The notes under the pieces are model-generated. The model ran no database searches, was not told the origin of the DNA, and saw only the letters and a list, made by a program, of their open reading frames with translations. The position numbers and the translations under genes were made by a program. From Mycolicibacterium sphagni (lineage in GTDB: Bacteria > Actinomycetota > Actinomycetes > Mycobacteriales > Mycobacteriaceae), in the NCBI RefSeq assembly GCF_013337765.1, contig NZ_VBSB01000009.1, positions 1 through 64,000 on the forward strand: a stretch of DNA of 64,000 nucleotides. The letters are read 5' to 3'. Positions 54,329 through 64,000 of this stretch are shown here, in pieces. Each line of letters opens with the position of its first letter. Within the stretch, counting starts at the first letter, position 1.

Positions 54329-55891
54329 GTGCCTATCACGAGACCGTCGTTGACGGGTGCGATGTTCCCGCAGCTGCCCGCCAGCGCCCGCAGTCCCTTT
54401 CGGGCCGGCCTGATCCTGCTCGTCGCGGCGCTGACGGGATTTGCCGCGCTGCGCTGGCAGGCCGCGATGATCGCGACCGCCGTCAGCGGGCTGCCCGTGT
54501 TGTACGTCATCTACGTGCGCCAGATCGGCATTCGCCGGACCATCGGGCTGCGCGCTGTCGTCGTATCCGGGGTTCTTGCGCTGGTGTTGGCAGTCGGATG
54601 GGCGCTTATCTCAGGCCCGATCCTCGCGAGGGCCTACGACGCGGCATTGGGTGCGCCGACGAATCTCACGCAGATGGTGCTGTTCGGGGCGGTTGTGCCG
54701 ATCAGCGAGGCACTTCTGGTGTTGGTGCCCGTGGTGGTCGTTCGGCTCATCGACCGCACGCCCCGGGATGCACTGGCCGGCTTCACGATCGGCGCGCTCG
54801 CTGCGACACTGTTCACCGGGTTTGCCAGCGCAACGCTGCTGATTCCACAACTGGCGATGGGTGTCACCGCTCCCGACCGCACGCTGAGCAGCCTGCTGGT
54901 CGAGGCATTGGTCGAGGGAATCGGGTGGCCTCTCGTCGGCCTGGCGACCGGCGGAATCGTCGGCATCGCATTGTGGTTTACCAAGCTGCCCAACGCTTCT
55001 CGACGCTATCGGGCTATCGGTCCCGCCGCGCTGTTGACGGTTCTCATCATGGTGACCGCGATGGGGGTCGTGGACGTCGTGCCACTCTCGTCGACGTGGT
55101 ACGGCGTACTGCATCTGCTGATCGCATTCGCGGCGATGGCGGTGGTGCACATCGCCATCACCGCCGCCGTGCGCTACCAGGCCCACGACAGTGCCGGCGA
55201 CGGCAGACAATTGGTGCGGCCGGCCACCTACACCGGTGTATTGGGGTCCATGATTGTGGGCCTGGCGGTGGCGGTTGCTGTGGGTGTCGTCGTGTCGGCG
55301 CGGATCACACCCGAACCGCAACCCTATGTGTGCCCGCCGGATTGCGGCAGGCCGCCGCTGGGGACCCCGGTCGAAACCAACCCCCGGTTCAGCGGTGACA
55401 ACGGCGCGTTCTCGGTCGCCTACCCCGGTAACGGGTCTGCCTACGACGTCACCTTCGATCCACCCGGGGTGAAAGGTGTTGAGCTGACTTATGTCGGTGG
55501 AGATACCGGCACGCTGACGCTCTTCGGCGAGCACGCCGACGGTCGCACCGCCAAGCAGGTCGTGCAGCACCTCGTCGAAAGCCGGTACCCGGGTGCGACC
55601 GTCGATTATGAAATCCCCAACGCATCGGTCGGTTACCAGCCCGGCTACGGTGTCGTCGCCGACGTCTTTCCCACCGCTTCCTCGGCCACCTACACCCGGC
55701 TTCGCGTGATGATCCTGGCCGCGGTCAAGCACGACTATGCGCTGATCGCGACCGCGATCGGCCCCTATCATGAATTCAGTCCCGCCTACGGGACCGGTCA
55801 GCCCTCTGGGGCGAACCTCGAGCTGGCCATGGATATGGGCAAGTACGTCAACAGCTTCAGGTGGTACGGCGACCGGTTCGGTCGCCCGTAG
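54329..55891 (+). CDS. multi-pass membrane protein with PrsW-like core and extracytoplasmic domain
   Basis: A 520-residue protein. The first 330 residues hold about nine helices, among them LFGAVVPISEALLVLVPVVVV and DALAGFTIGALAATLFTGFAS, which recall the PrsW membrane-protease layout (acidic residue, then DG-x-xYG-like helix), but the EExxK motif is not intact, so catalysis is doubtful. After a last helix (MIVGLAVAVAVGVVVSA) a 190-residue extracytoplasmic domain begins with CPPDCG. GTG at 54329 lies two bases after the sedolisin stop; the two are cotranscribed. It may present, regulate or process the peptidase. Confidence 0.7.
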   Translation: MPITRPSLTGAMFPQLPASARSPFRAGLILLVAALTGFAALRWQAAMIATAVSGLPVLYVIYVRQIGIRRTIGLRAVVVSGVLALVLAVGWALISGPILARAYDAALGAPTNLTQMVLFGAVVPISEALLVLVPVVVVRLIDRTPRDALAGFTIGALAATLFTGFASATLLIPQLAMGVTAPDRTLSSLLVEALVEGIGWPLVGLATGGIVGIALWFTKLPNASRRYRAIGPAALLTVLIMVTAMGVVDVVPLSSTWYGVLHLLIAFAAMAVVHIAITAAVRYQAHDSAGDGRQLVRPATYTGVLGSMIVGLAVAVAVGVVVSARITPEPQPYVCPPDCGRPPLGTPVETNPRFSGDNGAFSVAYPGNGSAYDVTFDPPGVKGVELTYVGGDTGTLTLFGEHADGRTAKQVVQHLVESRYPGATVDYEIPNASVGYQPGYGVVADVFPTASSATYTRLRVMILAAVKHDYALIATAIGPYHEFSPAYGTGQPSGANLELAMDMGKYVNSFRWYGDRFGRP

Positions 55892-55903
55892 TCATGCCCC
55901 TGG

Positions 55904-56401
55904 TTATTCAGCGGGCGCAGTGGAACCGGCCAGCGGCATCGGCGGCATGCCGAGCTTGCCGTGATCCCAGGACCGGATGCGGCTGGCCGCGATACGCACC
56001 GCCACACGCTTGTTCATCATCATGTCCACGGCCGGCTTGAGGTCGTCGGTGTAGGGACCGTTGTAGCGCTCCCACACGCTGATGCCGACTTTGAAAATGG
56101 TGTCGGGATCCTCGACGATCTCGCCGACACCCTCGAACGCGACCCCTCGCAGCGTGTCGTAGGTCATCCCGTCCTCGATGAGAAAGCTCACCCGCGGATT
56201 GCGACGCAGGTTGACCGCCTTCTGGGACTTGGCCTTCGTCTCGACCCAGATGTCGCCGTCCAGCACGCCGTACCACATGGCGACGAGGTGCGGCTGGCCG
56301 TCGGCTCCGATGGTCGCCATGGTGCCGGTCCGGCTACGAGCCACGAAATCGGCGATCTCGGCGTCCGACATGACGATCTGGTTGCGTTGATTGGTTCCCA
56401 T
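55904..56401 (-). CDS. PPOX-class flavin/F420-binding protein (Rv2991-like)
   Basis: A 165-residue split-barrel protein of the pyridoxamine 5'-phosphate oxidase-like class, probably using F420 or flavin. Motifs: GTMATIGADGQPHLVAMWYGV, the KSQKAVNLRRNPRVSFLIEDG cofactor-binding stretch and GVAFEGVGEIVEDP. Rv2991 is at the same place and belongs to this class. The substrate is unknown. The start at 56401 begins MGTNQRNQIVM; an ATG ten codons later could also serve. Confidence 0.9.
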   Translation of the reverse strand: MGTNQRNQIVMSDAEIADFVARSRTGTMATIGADGQPHLVAMWYGVLDGDIWVETKAKSQKAVNLRRNPRVSFLIEDGMTYDTLRGVAFEGVGEIVEDPDTIFKVGISVWERYNGPYTDDLKPAVDMMMNKRVAVRIAASRIRSWDHGKLGMPPMPLAGSTAPAE

Positions 56402-56443
56402 GGCGTCAGTTTGTCAGGCCGTCCGGCGCCGTTGTCGCGGGGA

Positions 56444-57145
56444 TCACAGTCTGCGAGTGAGGGCGTCGGCCGCGGCCACCAGGTCGGCGGCCCACCGCGC
56501 GCCGGGCCGCCGGCCCATCCGATCGATCGGGCCGGACACCGACACGGCCGCGATCACCGTGCCGCTGCGGTCGCGCACCGGGGCGGAAATGCTGGCCACC
56601 CCGGGTTCGCGCTCGGCGGCGCTCTGCGCCCAGCCGCGGCGGCGGACCTCGGCCAGGGTGCGTTCGGTGAACTTCGCGGTCGGCAGCACGGTCTGCTGGG
56701 TGGTGCTGTCGCTATAAGCCAACAGCACTTTGGCGCCCGAACCGGCTGTCATCGGCAGTCGGGCCCCGACGGGCACGGTATCGCGAAGCCCGGCAGGCGG
56801 TTCCAATGCCGCGACGCAGATCCGGCTGGTGCCCTCGCGACGGTAGAGCTGCACGCTCTCGCCGGTGATCTCGCGCAGCCTTGGCAGTACCGCCGCGCCC
56901 GCGGCCAGCAGCGGATCGTTGACTTGGGCGGCCAATTCACTGATGGCAGGCCCGAGACGCCAGCGCCCCGCGCTGTCGCGAGCCAGCAGGCGGTGGACCT
57001 CGAGGCCGGCGGCGAGGCGGTGCGCGGTGGCACGGGGGAGGCCGGTGCGCTCACAGAGTTCGGCAAGCCCGCAGGGTGAATCGGCGATCGAGTGCAGTAC
57101 ACCCACGGCTTTGTCGAGCACGCCGATGCCGCTATCCTGTCTCAT
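56444..57145 (-). CDS. IclR-family transcription regulator (Rv2989-like)
   Basis: A 233-residue regulator with an N-terminal winged helix (LAELCERTGLPRATAHRLAAGLEVHRLL, about 25-55) and a C-terminal IclR effector domain (CVAALEPPAGLRDTVPVG, GVASISAPVRDRSG). It is divergent from leuC with only 75 bases between, as Rv2989 is in M. tuberculosis, and probably controls leuCD and itself. The ATG lies inside one arm of a candidate operator, suggesting a leaderless message. Confidence 0.92.
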   Translation of the reverse strand: MRQDSGIGVLDKAVGVLHSIADSPCGLAELCERTGLPRATAHRLAAGLEVHRLLARDSAGRWRLGPAISELAAQVNDPLLAAGAAVLPRLREITGESVQLYRREGTSRICVAALEPPAGLRDTVPVGARLPMTAGSGAKVLLAYSDSTTQQTVLPTAKFTERTLAEVRRRGWAQSAAEREPGVASISAPVRDRSGTVIAAVSVSGPIDRMGRRPGARWAADLVAAADALTRRL

Positions 57146-57177
57146 ATCGAGATACTAGCGTCCCGAAATGTGAGATA
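57140..57177. promoter_or_regulatory. candidate IclR operator between iclR-type gene and leuC
   Basis: TCTCATAT (57140-57147) and ATGTGAGA (57168-57175) are inverted with one mismatch; GAGATA also repeats directly at 57149 and 57172, about two helical turns apart. It covers the regulator's start codon and lies 45-80 bases before leuC. Confidence 0.45.
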
Positions 57178-57220
57178 TCCAGACTTGCGTTCCGGGAATC
57201 AAAGAATGAATTGAGAACCC

Positions 57221-58654
57221 ATGGCTCAGTCCGACAAGCCCAGGACACTGCCCGAGAAGGTGTGGGACGACCACGTCGTCGTCGCCGGCGCCGGCAGCGG
57301 TGGATCGCGTGAACCCGATCTGATCTACATCGATCTCCATCTCGTTCACGAGGTGACCAGCCCGCAGGCCTTCGACGGGCTGCGACTGGCCGGCCGACCG
57401 GTGCACCGTCCCGATCTCACGATCGCCACCGAGGATCACAACGTGCCGACGGTCGACATCGACAAGCCGATCGCCGACCCGATCTCGCGGACTCAGGTCG
57501 AGACGTTGCGGCACAACTGCGCCGAATTCGGCGTGCGGCTGCACCCGATGGGTGATGTCGAGCAGGGGATCGTCCACGTGATGGGCCCGCAGCTCGGACT
57601 GACCCAGCCGGGGATGACGATCGTGTGCGGCGACAGCCACACCTCCACCCACGGCGCTTTCGGCGCGATCGCGATGGGCATCGGCACGTCCGAAGTGGAG
57701 CATGTGCTTGCCACCCAGACACTTCCGCTGCGGCCGTTCAAGACGATGGCGATCAATGTCGAGGGTGTGCTGCCGCCGGGAGTGAGTGCCAAGGACATCA
57801 TCTTGGCGGTGATCGCCAAGATCGGCACCGGCGGCGGCCAGGGCTACGTCATCGAATACCGCGGCAGCACCATCGAATCGCTGTCGATGGAGAGCCGGAT
57901 GACCATCTGCAATATGAGCATCGAGGCGGGCGCCCGCGCAGGATTGGTGGCTCCCGACGAGATCACCTACGAATTCCTGCGCGGCCGTCCGTACGCTCCA
58001 ACGGGCGCGGATTGGGATGCGGCGGTGGCGTCGTGGGACGCGCTGAAGACCGACGAGGGCGCCGAATTCGACACCGAGGTCTACATCGACGCGACGACGC
58101 TGAGCCCCTTCGTCACGTGGGGCACCAACCCGGGCCAGGGTGTTCCGCTGTCCGAGGCGGTGCCCGACCCGGAACTGATGACCAGCGACGACGACCGGCA
58201 GGCCGCCGAGAAGGCGTTGGCATACATGGACCTTCGCGCAGGCACTCCGATGCGCGATGTCGCCGTCGACGCGGTGTTCGTCGGCTCGTGCACGAACGGG
58301 CGCATCGAAGATCTGCGGGTGGTGGCCGATGTGCTGCGCGGCCGCAGGGTCGCCGACGGCGTGCGGATGCTGATCGTGCCGGGGTCGATGCGGGTGCGCG
58401 CTCAGGCCGAATCCGAAGGGCTGGGCGAGATCTTCGCCGCGGCCGGTGCGGATTGGCGCCAGGCCGGCTGCTCGATGTGCCTGGGCATGAATCCGGATCA
58501 GCTGGCACCGGGGGAGCGTTGTGCGTCGACGTCCAACCGGAATTTCGAAGGCCGACAGGGCAAGGGTGGCCGCACGCACCTGGTTTCGCCGGCCGTCGCC
58601 GCCGCGACTGCGGTGCGTGGAACCCTGTCCTCACCCGCCGATCTCAAAAACTAG
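57221..58654 (+). CDS. leuC: 3-isopropylmalate dehydratase large subunit
   Basis: A 477-residue aconitase-family protein isomerising 2-isopropylmalate to 3-isopropylmalate with LeuD. The [4Fe-4S] ligands are in [13 protein letters not shown] and [11 protein letters not shown] (CxxC), with [32 protein letters not shown] near the substrate site. Length is normal. It starts the leuCD operon. Confidence 0.97.
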   Translation: MAQSDKPRTLPEKVWDDHVVVAGAGSGGSREPDLIYIDLHLVHEVTSPQAFDGLRLAGRPVHRPDLTIATEDHNVPTVDIDKPIADPISRTQVETLRHNCAEFGVRLHPMGDVEQGIVHVMGPQLGLTQPGMTIVCGDSHTSTHGAFGAIAMGIGTSEVEHVLATQTLPLRPFKTMAINVEGVLPPGVSAKDIILAVIAKIGTGGGQGYVIEYRGSTIESLSMESRMTICNMSIEAGARAGLVAPDEITYEFLRGRPYAPTGADWDAAVASWDALKTDEGAEFDTEVYIDATTLSPFVTWGTNPGQGVPLSEAVPDPELMTSDDDRQAAEKALAYMDLRAGTPMRDVAVDAVFVGSCTNGRIEDLRVVADVLRGRRVADGVRMLIVPGSMRVRAQAESEGLGEIFAAAGADWRQAGCSMCLGMNPDQLAPGERCASTSNRNFEGRQGKGGRTHLVSPAVAAATAVRGTLSSPADLKN

Positions 58655-58674
58655 ACCTGCTTAGGAGATCCACG

Positions 58675-59271
58675 ATGGATGCATTTCACACCCACACCGG
58701 CATCGGGGTTCCGTTGCGGCGGTCCAATGTCGACACCGATCAGATCATTCCGGCGGTGTATTTGAAGCGGGTCACCCGAACGGGTTTCGAGGATGGATTG
58801 TTCGCCGCATGGCGCAACGACCCCTCATTCATTCTCAATCTGAGTCCCTTCGATCGGGGTTCAGTTTTGGTCGCTGGCCCCGACTTCGGCACCGGATCGT
58901 CACGCGAGCATGCGGTCTGGGCGCTCATGGACTTCGGATTCCGGGTCGTCATCTCGTCCCGGTTCGCCGACATCTTTCGCGGCAACGCGGGCAAGGCCGG
59001 GCTGTTGGCGGCCGAAGTCGCTCAAGATGATGTTGAACTTCTCTGGAAGCTCATCGAGCAGAATCCGGGGCTGGAAATCACTGTCAATCTTCAAGATCGA
59101 AATATCACCGCGGGAACGGTGGTGGTGCCGTTCACGATTGACGATTACACAGCTTGGAGATTGCTGGAAGGCCTCGACGATATAGGCCTTACGCTGCGGA
59201 AACTCGCTGAAATCGAAGCGTTCGAGGCCGCGCGCCCGAGTTGGAAGCCGCATATTTCGACGGCTTCCTGA
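58675..59271 (+). CDS. leuD: 3-isopropylmalate dehydratase small subunit
   Basis: A 198-residue swivel-domain subunit with the signature [17 protein letters not shown] around residue 67 and [15 protein letters not shown] near the start. It supplies substrate-binding residues to LeuC. ATG at 58675 has TTAGGAGATCCACG upstream and lies 20 bases after leuC; a long open frame further upstream is out of phase with leuC and is spurious. Confidence 0.97.
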   Translation: MDAFHTHTGIGVPLRRSNVDTDQIIPAVYLKRVTRTGFEDGLFAAWRNDPSFILNLSPFDRGSVLVAGPDFGTGSSREHAVWALMDFGFRVVISSRFADIFRGNAGKAGLLAAEVAQDDVELLWKLIEQNPGLEITVNLQDRNITAGTVVVPFTIDDYTAWRLLEGLDDIGLTLRKLAEIEAFEAARPSWKPHISTAS

Positions 59272-59303
59272 AGCGCGCGGGACGCCGAATTCCCGCCCGC
59301 AAA

Positions 59304-59320
59304 GGGGGGTTCAGCCCCCC
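59304..59320. terminator. G/C hairpin after leuD
   Basis: GGGGGG-TTCAG-CCCCCC, 33 bases after the leuD stop, without a T tract; a CCCTAGGG palindrome follows at 59332-59339. Probable U-less terminator of leuCD. Confidence 0.45.
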
Positions 59321-59394
59321 TCGAATCACCGCCCTAGGGCGGCAACCGGATTGCTGAAATCCTCCTAAGTCGTGCCCCAAATTGGGCGTGGCTC

Positions 59395-59424
59395 TTGGAA
59401 TTCTGCAGCTCTTGGGTTTACCGT
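59395..59424 (+). promoter_or_regulatory. candidate hupB promoter
   Basis: TTGGAA (59395-59400), 18-base spacer and TACCGT (59419-59424) resemble a SigA promoter; start would be about 40 bases before the hupB ATG, which has CGGAGGAATTGA as ribosome-binding site. Confidence 0.4.
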
Positions 59425-59470
59425 GTTGTGCAGTCGGTCCAAAGTGGACCACTGGCTTCGGAGGAATTGA

Positions 59471-60136
59471 ATGAACAAAGCAGAGCTCATCGACGTACTC
59501 ACGGAGAAATTGGGCTCAGATCGTCGGCAGGCAACTCTGGCGGTGGAGAACGTCGTTGACACCATTGTGCGCGCGGTGCACAAGGGCGACAGCGTGACCA
59601 TCACCGGCTTCGGCGTTTTCGAGCAGCGGCGCCGTGCCGCTCGTGTGGCGCGCAACCCGCGCACCGGCGAAACCGTCAAAGTAAAGCCGACTTCCGTTCC
59701 CGCTTTCCGTCCTGGCGCTCAATTCAAGGCCGTCGTCTCTGGTGCACAGAAGCTTCCGTCGGAAGGCCCCGCCGTCAAGCGCGGTGCCGTCGCCGGTCCG
59801 GTCAAGAAGGCTGCCGTCAAGAAGGCCGTCCGCAAGGCGGTCGTGAAGAAGGCCGTCAAGAAGGCGGTCGCCAAGAAGGTCGTTCAAAAGGCTGTGGTCA
59901 AGAAGGCGGCGCCCGCCGTCAAGAAGGCCGCTGTCAAGAAGGCTGTGGTCAAGAAGGCGGCGCCCGCCGTCAAGAAGGCCGCTGTCAAGAAGGCTGTGGT
60001 CAAGAAGGCGGCGCCCGCCGTCAAGAAGGCCGCTGTCAAGAAGGCTGTGGTCAAGAAGGCGGCGCCCGCCGCCAAGAAGGCCGCCGTCAAGAAGGCCGCC
60101 GCCAAGAAGGCTCCGGCCAAGAAGGGCCGTCGCTAA
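59471..60136 (+). CDS. hupB: DNA-binding protein HU with Lys/Ala-rich tail (HupB)
   Basis: A 221-residue nucleoid protein. Residues 1-90 are the HU fold ([57 protein letters not shown]). Residues 100-221 are a histone H1-like tail of Ala, Lys, Val and Pro built from repeats of KKA and a 17-residue unit. This two-part design is typical of mycobacterial HupB, which compacts DNA and binds iron-related and wall ligands. Strong ribosome-binding site. It is convergent with mutT1 across a 14-base-pair-stem terminator. Confidence 0.97.
   Translation: MNKAELIDVLTEKLGSDRRQATLAVENVVDTIVRAVHKGDSVTITGFGVFEQRRRAARVARNPRTGETVKVKPTSVPAFRPGAQFKAVVSGAQKLPSEGPAVKRGAVAGPVKKAAVKKAVRKAVVKKAVKKAVAKKVVQKAVVKKAAPAVKKAAVKKAVVKKAAPAVKKAAVKKAVVKKAAPAVKKAAVKKAVVKKAAPAAKKAAVKKAAAKKAPAKKGRR
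59891..60094 (+). repeat. 51-base tandem repeats in hupB
   Basis: Four consecutive copies begin at 59891, 59942, 59993 and 60044, exactly 51 bases apart (17 codons, [17 protein letters not shown]). The first three are nearly identical; the fourth diverges after GCGCCCGCCG. Copy number probably varies between strains. Confidence 0.9.
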
Positions 60137-60148
60137 GTTTCACCGTCG

Positions 60149-60181
60149 AATACGCCGCGGGCTCAACGCCCGCGGCGTATT
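60149..60181. terminator. terminator between hupB and mutT1
   Basis: A perfect 14-base stem (AATACGCCGCGGGC with GCCCGCGGCGTATT) and a five-base loop, 12 bases after the hupB stop. It can serve both convergent genes. A 13-base direct repeat GCGTGTCAGGGCC follows (60183 and 60201). Confidence 0.8.
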
Positions 60182-60205
60182 TGCGTGTCAGGGCCCAATC
60201 GCGTG

Positions 60206-61171
60206 TCAGGGCCTAGTCGCCAGTGGGCTGCCGATGTACTCGGCCGCCACGATCCGATCACCGTCCAGTGACAGCACCCACGTGCTGCCCTTGCGGTTGC
60301 GTGACTTGTCCGGCTTGTCAGTGCCGCGCCACCAGGCCAGCAGGTAGGGAATCACCTTGCCCTGCGTGCAGATGACGGGTGTCCCGCCGCGGGCGGCGAT
60401 CTCGGCGATGCGCTTGTGCGCGATATCCGGATCCGCCGCGTAGGCCTCTTCGGTGAGGTCTGGCTCGGCGGAGATCGTCACACCCAACTCCTGAGCCAGC
60501 GGCTCGACGGTTTGAATACAGCGGACACGATCGGCGGCATAGATTTCCGTGGCACCAAATGCCATCAGCTGTCCAACCAGCGACTCCGCTTGTGCGCGAC
60601 CATTCTTGTCGAGCGGGCGGCTGCGGTCGTCGCCCTTGTAGCGGGACTTGATTCCCGCGGTGCCATGCCGGACGATCAGGACCGTCGCTGTGTCGGCGGG
60701 CTGATTGGTGAACGCGTTGAGCACTTCGCGGTCGTGCGGGTACGTGAGCCGCTTCACCGCGTCGTCGACGGAGAGCCATTCCAGCTGGTCCACTTCGGAG
60801 CCGGGGACCAACTCGCCACCGAGCGCCCGAGCCGCCCAGTAGTGAACGACCTTGGCGCCCTGCGCGACTCGATAGTGGGTTTGGATCAGACGCCGGCCCA
60901 GCTGAGACCGCTGACCGGTCTCCTCCCAGATCTCGCGCACCGCGGCGACCGGTTCGTTCTCACCGGGATCGACTTTGCCTTTCGGCAAGGTCCAGTCGTC
61001 GTAACGCGGCCGATGAATCAGCGCGACGTGTAGCTCGCCGGTGTCAGGGTCCGGGCGCCACAGCACGGCACCGGCCGCAAGGATCACCCGCTGGGGTGGC
61101 TTCCTCTTCTTCGCCACAACCTTCTTCGTCGATTTGGACCTTGAGCTGTCACGTGACGCTCTCTTGGCCAC
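60206..61171 (-). CDS. mutT1: Nudix hydrolase with histidine phosphatase domain, MutT1
   Basis: A 321-residue two-domain protein. A basic N-terminus ([22 protein letters not shown]) precedes a Nudix domain with the box [20 protein letters not shown] and TG. From about residue 165 a histidine phosphatase domain starts with [10 protein letters not shown]. MutT1 (Rv2985) hydrolyses 8-oxo-GTP/8-oxo-dGTP and dinucleoside polyphosphates. The start is GTG at 61171 with GGGAGTTGAG upstream. It lies downstream of ppk on the same strand (72-base gap), so both are probably cotranscribed. Confidence 0.95.
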   Translation of the reverse strand: MAKRASRDSSRSKSTKKVVAKKRKPPQRVILAAGAVLWRPDPDTGELHVALIHRPRYDDWTLPKGKVDPGENEPVAAVREIWEETGQRSQLGRRLIQTHYRVAQGAKVVHYWAARALGGELVPGSEVDQLEWLSVDDAVKRLTYPHDREVLNAFTNQPADTATVLIVRHGTAGIKSRYKGDDRSRPLDKNGRAQAESLVGQLMAFGATEIYAADRVRCIQTVEPLAQELGVTISAEPDLTEEAYAADPDIAHKRIAEIAARGGTPVICTQGKVIPYLLAWWRGTDKPDKSRNRKGSTWVLSLDGDRIVAAEYIGSPLATRP

Positions 61172-61242
61172 CTCAACTCCCGCAGATCAATTCGGGTCCC
61201 TGCCTGGGACCGGACTTGGTGGGTCGCAACAGGGGCTGCACT

Positions 61243-63411
61243 TTAGTGCTGCCGGTGACGTTCCATCAGCCACACCTGATGGTCGCGGACTTGTCGGCCG
61301 TCTTGCGGTGCTGCCGTCCACTGGCCTTCGGAGCCGAGCTCCCAGCACCGCGTGGAGGGATCCATCGCCGACTCGAATACGTCGTCGATGTATCCGGTGA
61401 GACGGGGGTCCTTGACCTGAGCCATGACTTCGACGCGGCGATCGAGATTGCGGTGCATCATGTCTGCGCTGCCGATGAAGAATTCGTTGATCGCATTGAA
61501 ATGGAAGATCCGCGAATGCTCCAGGAAACGCCCGAGAATCGAACGCACGACAATGTTGTCGGAGAAGCCCTCGGCCCCCGGCTTGAGTGCGCAGATTCCG
61601 CGGACGACGACCTCGACCCGAACCCCGGCCTGCGACGCCCGGTAGAGCGCGTCGATCACCTGTTCGTCGACAAGGGCGTTGGCCTTGAGCCGGATCCGGC
61701 CGTTGCCGCCGTGCCGGTGCGCGTCGATTTCCCGCTCGACGCGTTCGATGATGCCCTTGCGCACCCCGTGCGGAGCGACCAGCAGATTGCGGTAGCTGAC
61801 CTTGCGCGAGTAGCCGGTCAGCGAATTGAACAGGTCGGTCAGGTCGGCGCCGATATCGGTGTTGGCGGTGATCAAGCCGACATCTTCATACAGCCGGGCG
61901 GTTTTGGGGTTGTAGTTGCCGGTGCCGATATGGCAGTAGCGCCGAATGGTCGAGCCTTCGCGGCGCACCACCAGACAGGTCTTGCAGTGCGTCTTCAGCC
62001 CGATCAACCCGTAGACGACATGCACGCCGGCATCTTCCAGTGTGCGGGCCCATTTGATGTTGGCCTGTTCGTCGAAGCGCGCTTTCAGTTCGACGAGGGC
62101 GACCACCTGCTTGCCGGCCTGCGCTGCGTCGATGAGCGCGTTGACGATCGGGGAGTCACCGGAGGTCCGGTACAGCGTCTGCTTGATAGCCAACACATTC
62201 GGGTCGGCTGCCGCCTGCTCGATGAAGCGCTGCACACTCGTGGAGAACGAATCGTAGGGATGGTGCAAGAAGACATCGCCATCTCGGAGCGTCGAAAAAA
62301 TGCTCTTGGGTGTCTCGCGTTCGGCGAAGGCCGGATGGGTGGCCGGCACGAACGGCCGGTCCTTGAGCGCCGGGCGGTCGACGCCGTACACCTGCCACAG
62401 CGACGAAAGGTCAAGCAGCCCCGGCACCTGCACCACGTCACCGGGGTGAACGTCGAGCTCACGCAAGAGGAGTCCGAGCATGTGCTCGGTCATATCGTCG
62501 GCCACCTCGAGGCGCACCGGCGAGCCGAATCGGCGCCGTGCCAATTCACGTTCCAGCGCCTGCAGCAGATCTTCGTCGCGGTCTTCCTCGACCTGCATGT
62601 CGGCGTTGCGAGTGATGCGGAAGACGTGGTGCTCGACGATCTCCATCCCGGGGAACAACACCGGCAGGAACGCGGCGATGAGTTCCTCGGTCGGCAGGAA
62701 CCGGACGACATCGCCGTCACCGTCGGTGCCCTTGAGTTCGACGAACCGGTCGACGTTGTCGGGAACCTTGATCCGGGCGAAGTGCTCGCCGCCATCGTCG
62801 GGGGACTTGACGGTGATCGCCAGGTTCAGGCTCAGGCCGCTGACGAACGGGAACGGGTGCGCGGGGTCGACGGCGAGCGGGGTGAGAACCGGGAACACCT
62901 GCTCGTGGAAGTACGTCGAGAGCTCACTACGCTCGGCGTCGGTGAGCTCGGCCCACGTGACGATGCGGATGCCTTCTTCGGCCAGCGCGGGCCGCACCGA
63001 CTCGATGAAGACCTCGGCTTGGCGCAACGAGATCTGCCGGGTGCGCTCGCCGATGCGGCGCAGCTGTTCGCGCGGCGAGAGCCCGTCGGCCGAACGCACC
63101 GAGAGTCCCATCTCGTCGCGGCGTTTCAGCCCGGCCACCCGGACCATGTAGAACTCGTCGAGATTGGAGGCGAAGATCGCCAGGAACTTCGCCCGCTCCA
63201 GCAAGGCCAGCGAGGTATCGGCCGCGAGCGCCAACACCCGGGCATTGAAATCCAGCCAGCTCAGTTCGCGATTGAGGTAACGATTCTCGGGCAGCTCATT
63301 GTCGACCGCGGTGTCCGTGGCCGCGGGCGGGGCCTCCGGCGCCTCACCGGGCTGCCAGTTGTCATCCGTGGATCGGGCATCGGTTTCGGTCTCGGTCACA
63401 GTCCCGATCAT
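61243..63411 (-). CDS. ppk: polyphosphate kinase
   Basis: A 722-residue PPK1: N-terminal helical domain with [16 protein letters not shown], then H domain, and two phospholipase D-like C-terminal domains. The phosphorylated histidine is in [19 protein letters not shown], and ATP-binding [10 protein letters not shown] follows. It makes polyphosphate from ATP reversibly at the membrane, affecting stringent response and persistence. The N-terminal 38 residues are acidic and poorly conserved. Length is close to the 742 residues of the M. tuberculosis enzyme. Confidence 0.97.
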   Translation of the reverse strand: MIGTVTETETDARSTDDNWQPGEAPEAPPAATDTAVDNELPENRYLNRELSWLDFNARVLALAADTSLALLERAKFLAIFASNLDEFYMVRVAGLKRRDEMGLSVRSADGLSPREQLRRIGERTRQISLRQAEVFIESVRPALAEEGIRIVTWAELTDAERSELSTYFHEQVFPVLTPLAVDPAHPFPFVSGLSLNLAITVKSPDDGGEHFARIKVPDNVDRFVELKGTDGDGDVVRFLPTEELIAAFLPVLFPGMEIVEHHVFRITRNADMQVEEDRDEDLLQALERELARRRFGSPVRLEVADDMTEHMLGLLLRELDVHPGDVVQVPGLLDLSSLWQVYGVDRPALKDRPFVPATHPAFAERETPKSIFSTLRDGDVFLHHPYDSFSTSVQRFIEQAAADPNVLAIKQTLYRTSGDSPIVNALIDAAQAGKQVVALVELKARFDEQANIKWARTLEDAGVHVVYGLIGLKTHCKTCLVVRREGSTIRRYCHIGTGNYNPKTARLYEDVGLITANTDIGADLTDLFNSLTGYSRKVSYRNLLVAPHGVRKGIIERVEREIDAHRHGGNGRIRLKANALVDEQVIDALYRASQAGVRVEVVVRGICALKPGAEGFSDNIVVRSILGRFLEHSRIFHFNAINEFFIGSADMMHRNLDRRVEVMAQVKDPRLTGYIDDVFESAMDPSTRCWELGSEGQWTAAPQDGRQVRDHQVWLMERHRQH

Positions 63412-63478
63412 CCCCCATCGAGAGAGTGCTTGGACCGCAGCGGTCGAAAGTCGAAAGCCGTTCAGGCGTTGTTAACCG

Positions 63479-64000
<522 letters not shown>

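Noticed and set aside
57625..59271. 548-codon frame extending leuD upstream through leuC
   Set aside because: The upstream part is out of phase with leuC, which is clearly coding; LeuD starts at MDAFHTHTG with a strong ribosome-binding site.
59884..60120. Regular repeats that could look like a CRISPR array, and an opposite-strand Ala/Leu/Phe repeat frame
   Set aside because: The repeats are directly adjacent with no unique spacers and keep the hupB reading frame, so they are coding repeats.

Overview
The window is a high-GC chromosomal segment of a Mycobacterium/Mycolicibacterium-type actinobacterium. Evidence is the gene order of the right half, which I recognise as the Rv3006-to-Rv2983 block of M. 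tuberculosis (lppZ, DoxX protein, ilvB-ilvN-ilvC, serA, leuB, gltX, leuC-leuD, hupB, mutT1, ppk, fbiD), the histone-like Lys/Ala tail of HupB, and F420-type and mycobacterial lipoprotein genes. No rRNA, insertion sequence, prophage or CRISPR array was seen; there are two tRNA genes. No gene-free stretch exceeds 300 bases.

Left part (1-23 kb): the end of the nuo operon (nuoM', nuoN) converges on phosphoribulokinase and a class I fructose-1,6-bisphosphatase, two Calvin-Benson-Bassham (CBB) functions. A receiver-only protein like Rv3143 follows. Next is a long minus-strand [NiFe]-hydrogenase operon read from 13.7 to 4.3 kb: hypA, hypB, small subunit, large subunit, a NifU/Rieske-like Fe-S protein, four hydrogenase-linked proteins of unknown function including a 39-residue membrane peptide, the large-subunit endopeptidase, a HypC paralogue and a DUF6390-type protein. 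The subunits look like the group 1h (Hhy / actinobacterial, formerly group 5) enzyme used for scavenging trace H2. Divergently, hypF-hypC-hypD-hypE and a HAD phosphatase run rightwards. An unlinked GAPDH gene (no pgk/tpi beside it) and an Ala/Pro/Val-rich secreted protein close the block. Together this reads as a hydrogen-oxidation plus carbon-fixation island; Rubisco itself is not in the window.

Middle part (23-34 kb): an accessory metabolic locus. Minus strand: SDR, then a deletion scar joining the 5' part of an amidohydrolase gene to the 3' part of a nitroreductase gene, then a SnoaL-like protein. Plus strand: a VWA protein and a CbbQ/NirQ/NorQ-type AAA+ ATPase, a substrate-binding-like protein without a signal peptide, an AveC-like membrane protein, a second SDR and a cytochrome P450. 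A tandem-fused TetR regulator with a candidate operator ends it. Related GATATTTGGT-type motifs upstream of three transcription units suggest a shared regulon. This is the best candidate for an undescribed system: an AAA+/VWA remodelling motor serving something other than Rubisco or nitric oxide reductase.

Right part (34-64 kb): core biosynthesis. The ilvBNC operon has a 22-residue leader peptide (Leu-Val-Val-Ile) and a terminator typical of transcription attenuation. serA-leuB, gltX, leuCD (divergent from an IclR regulator), hupB, mutT1, ppk and the start-truncated fbiD follow in the conserved order. Accessory insertions here are a Vps62-like/LamG pair between leuB and the MFS gene and a sedolisin protease/membrane protein pair after tRNA-Glu.
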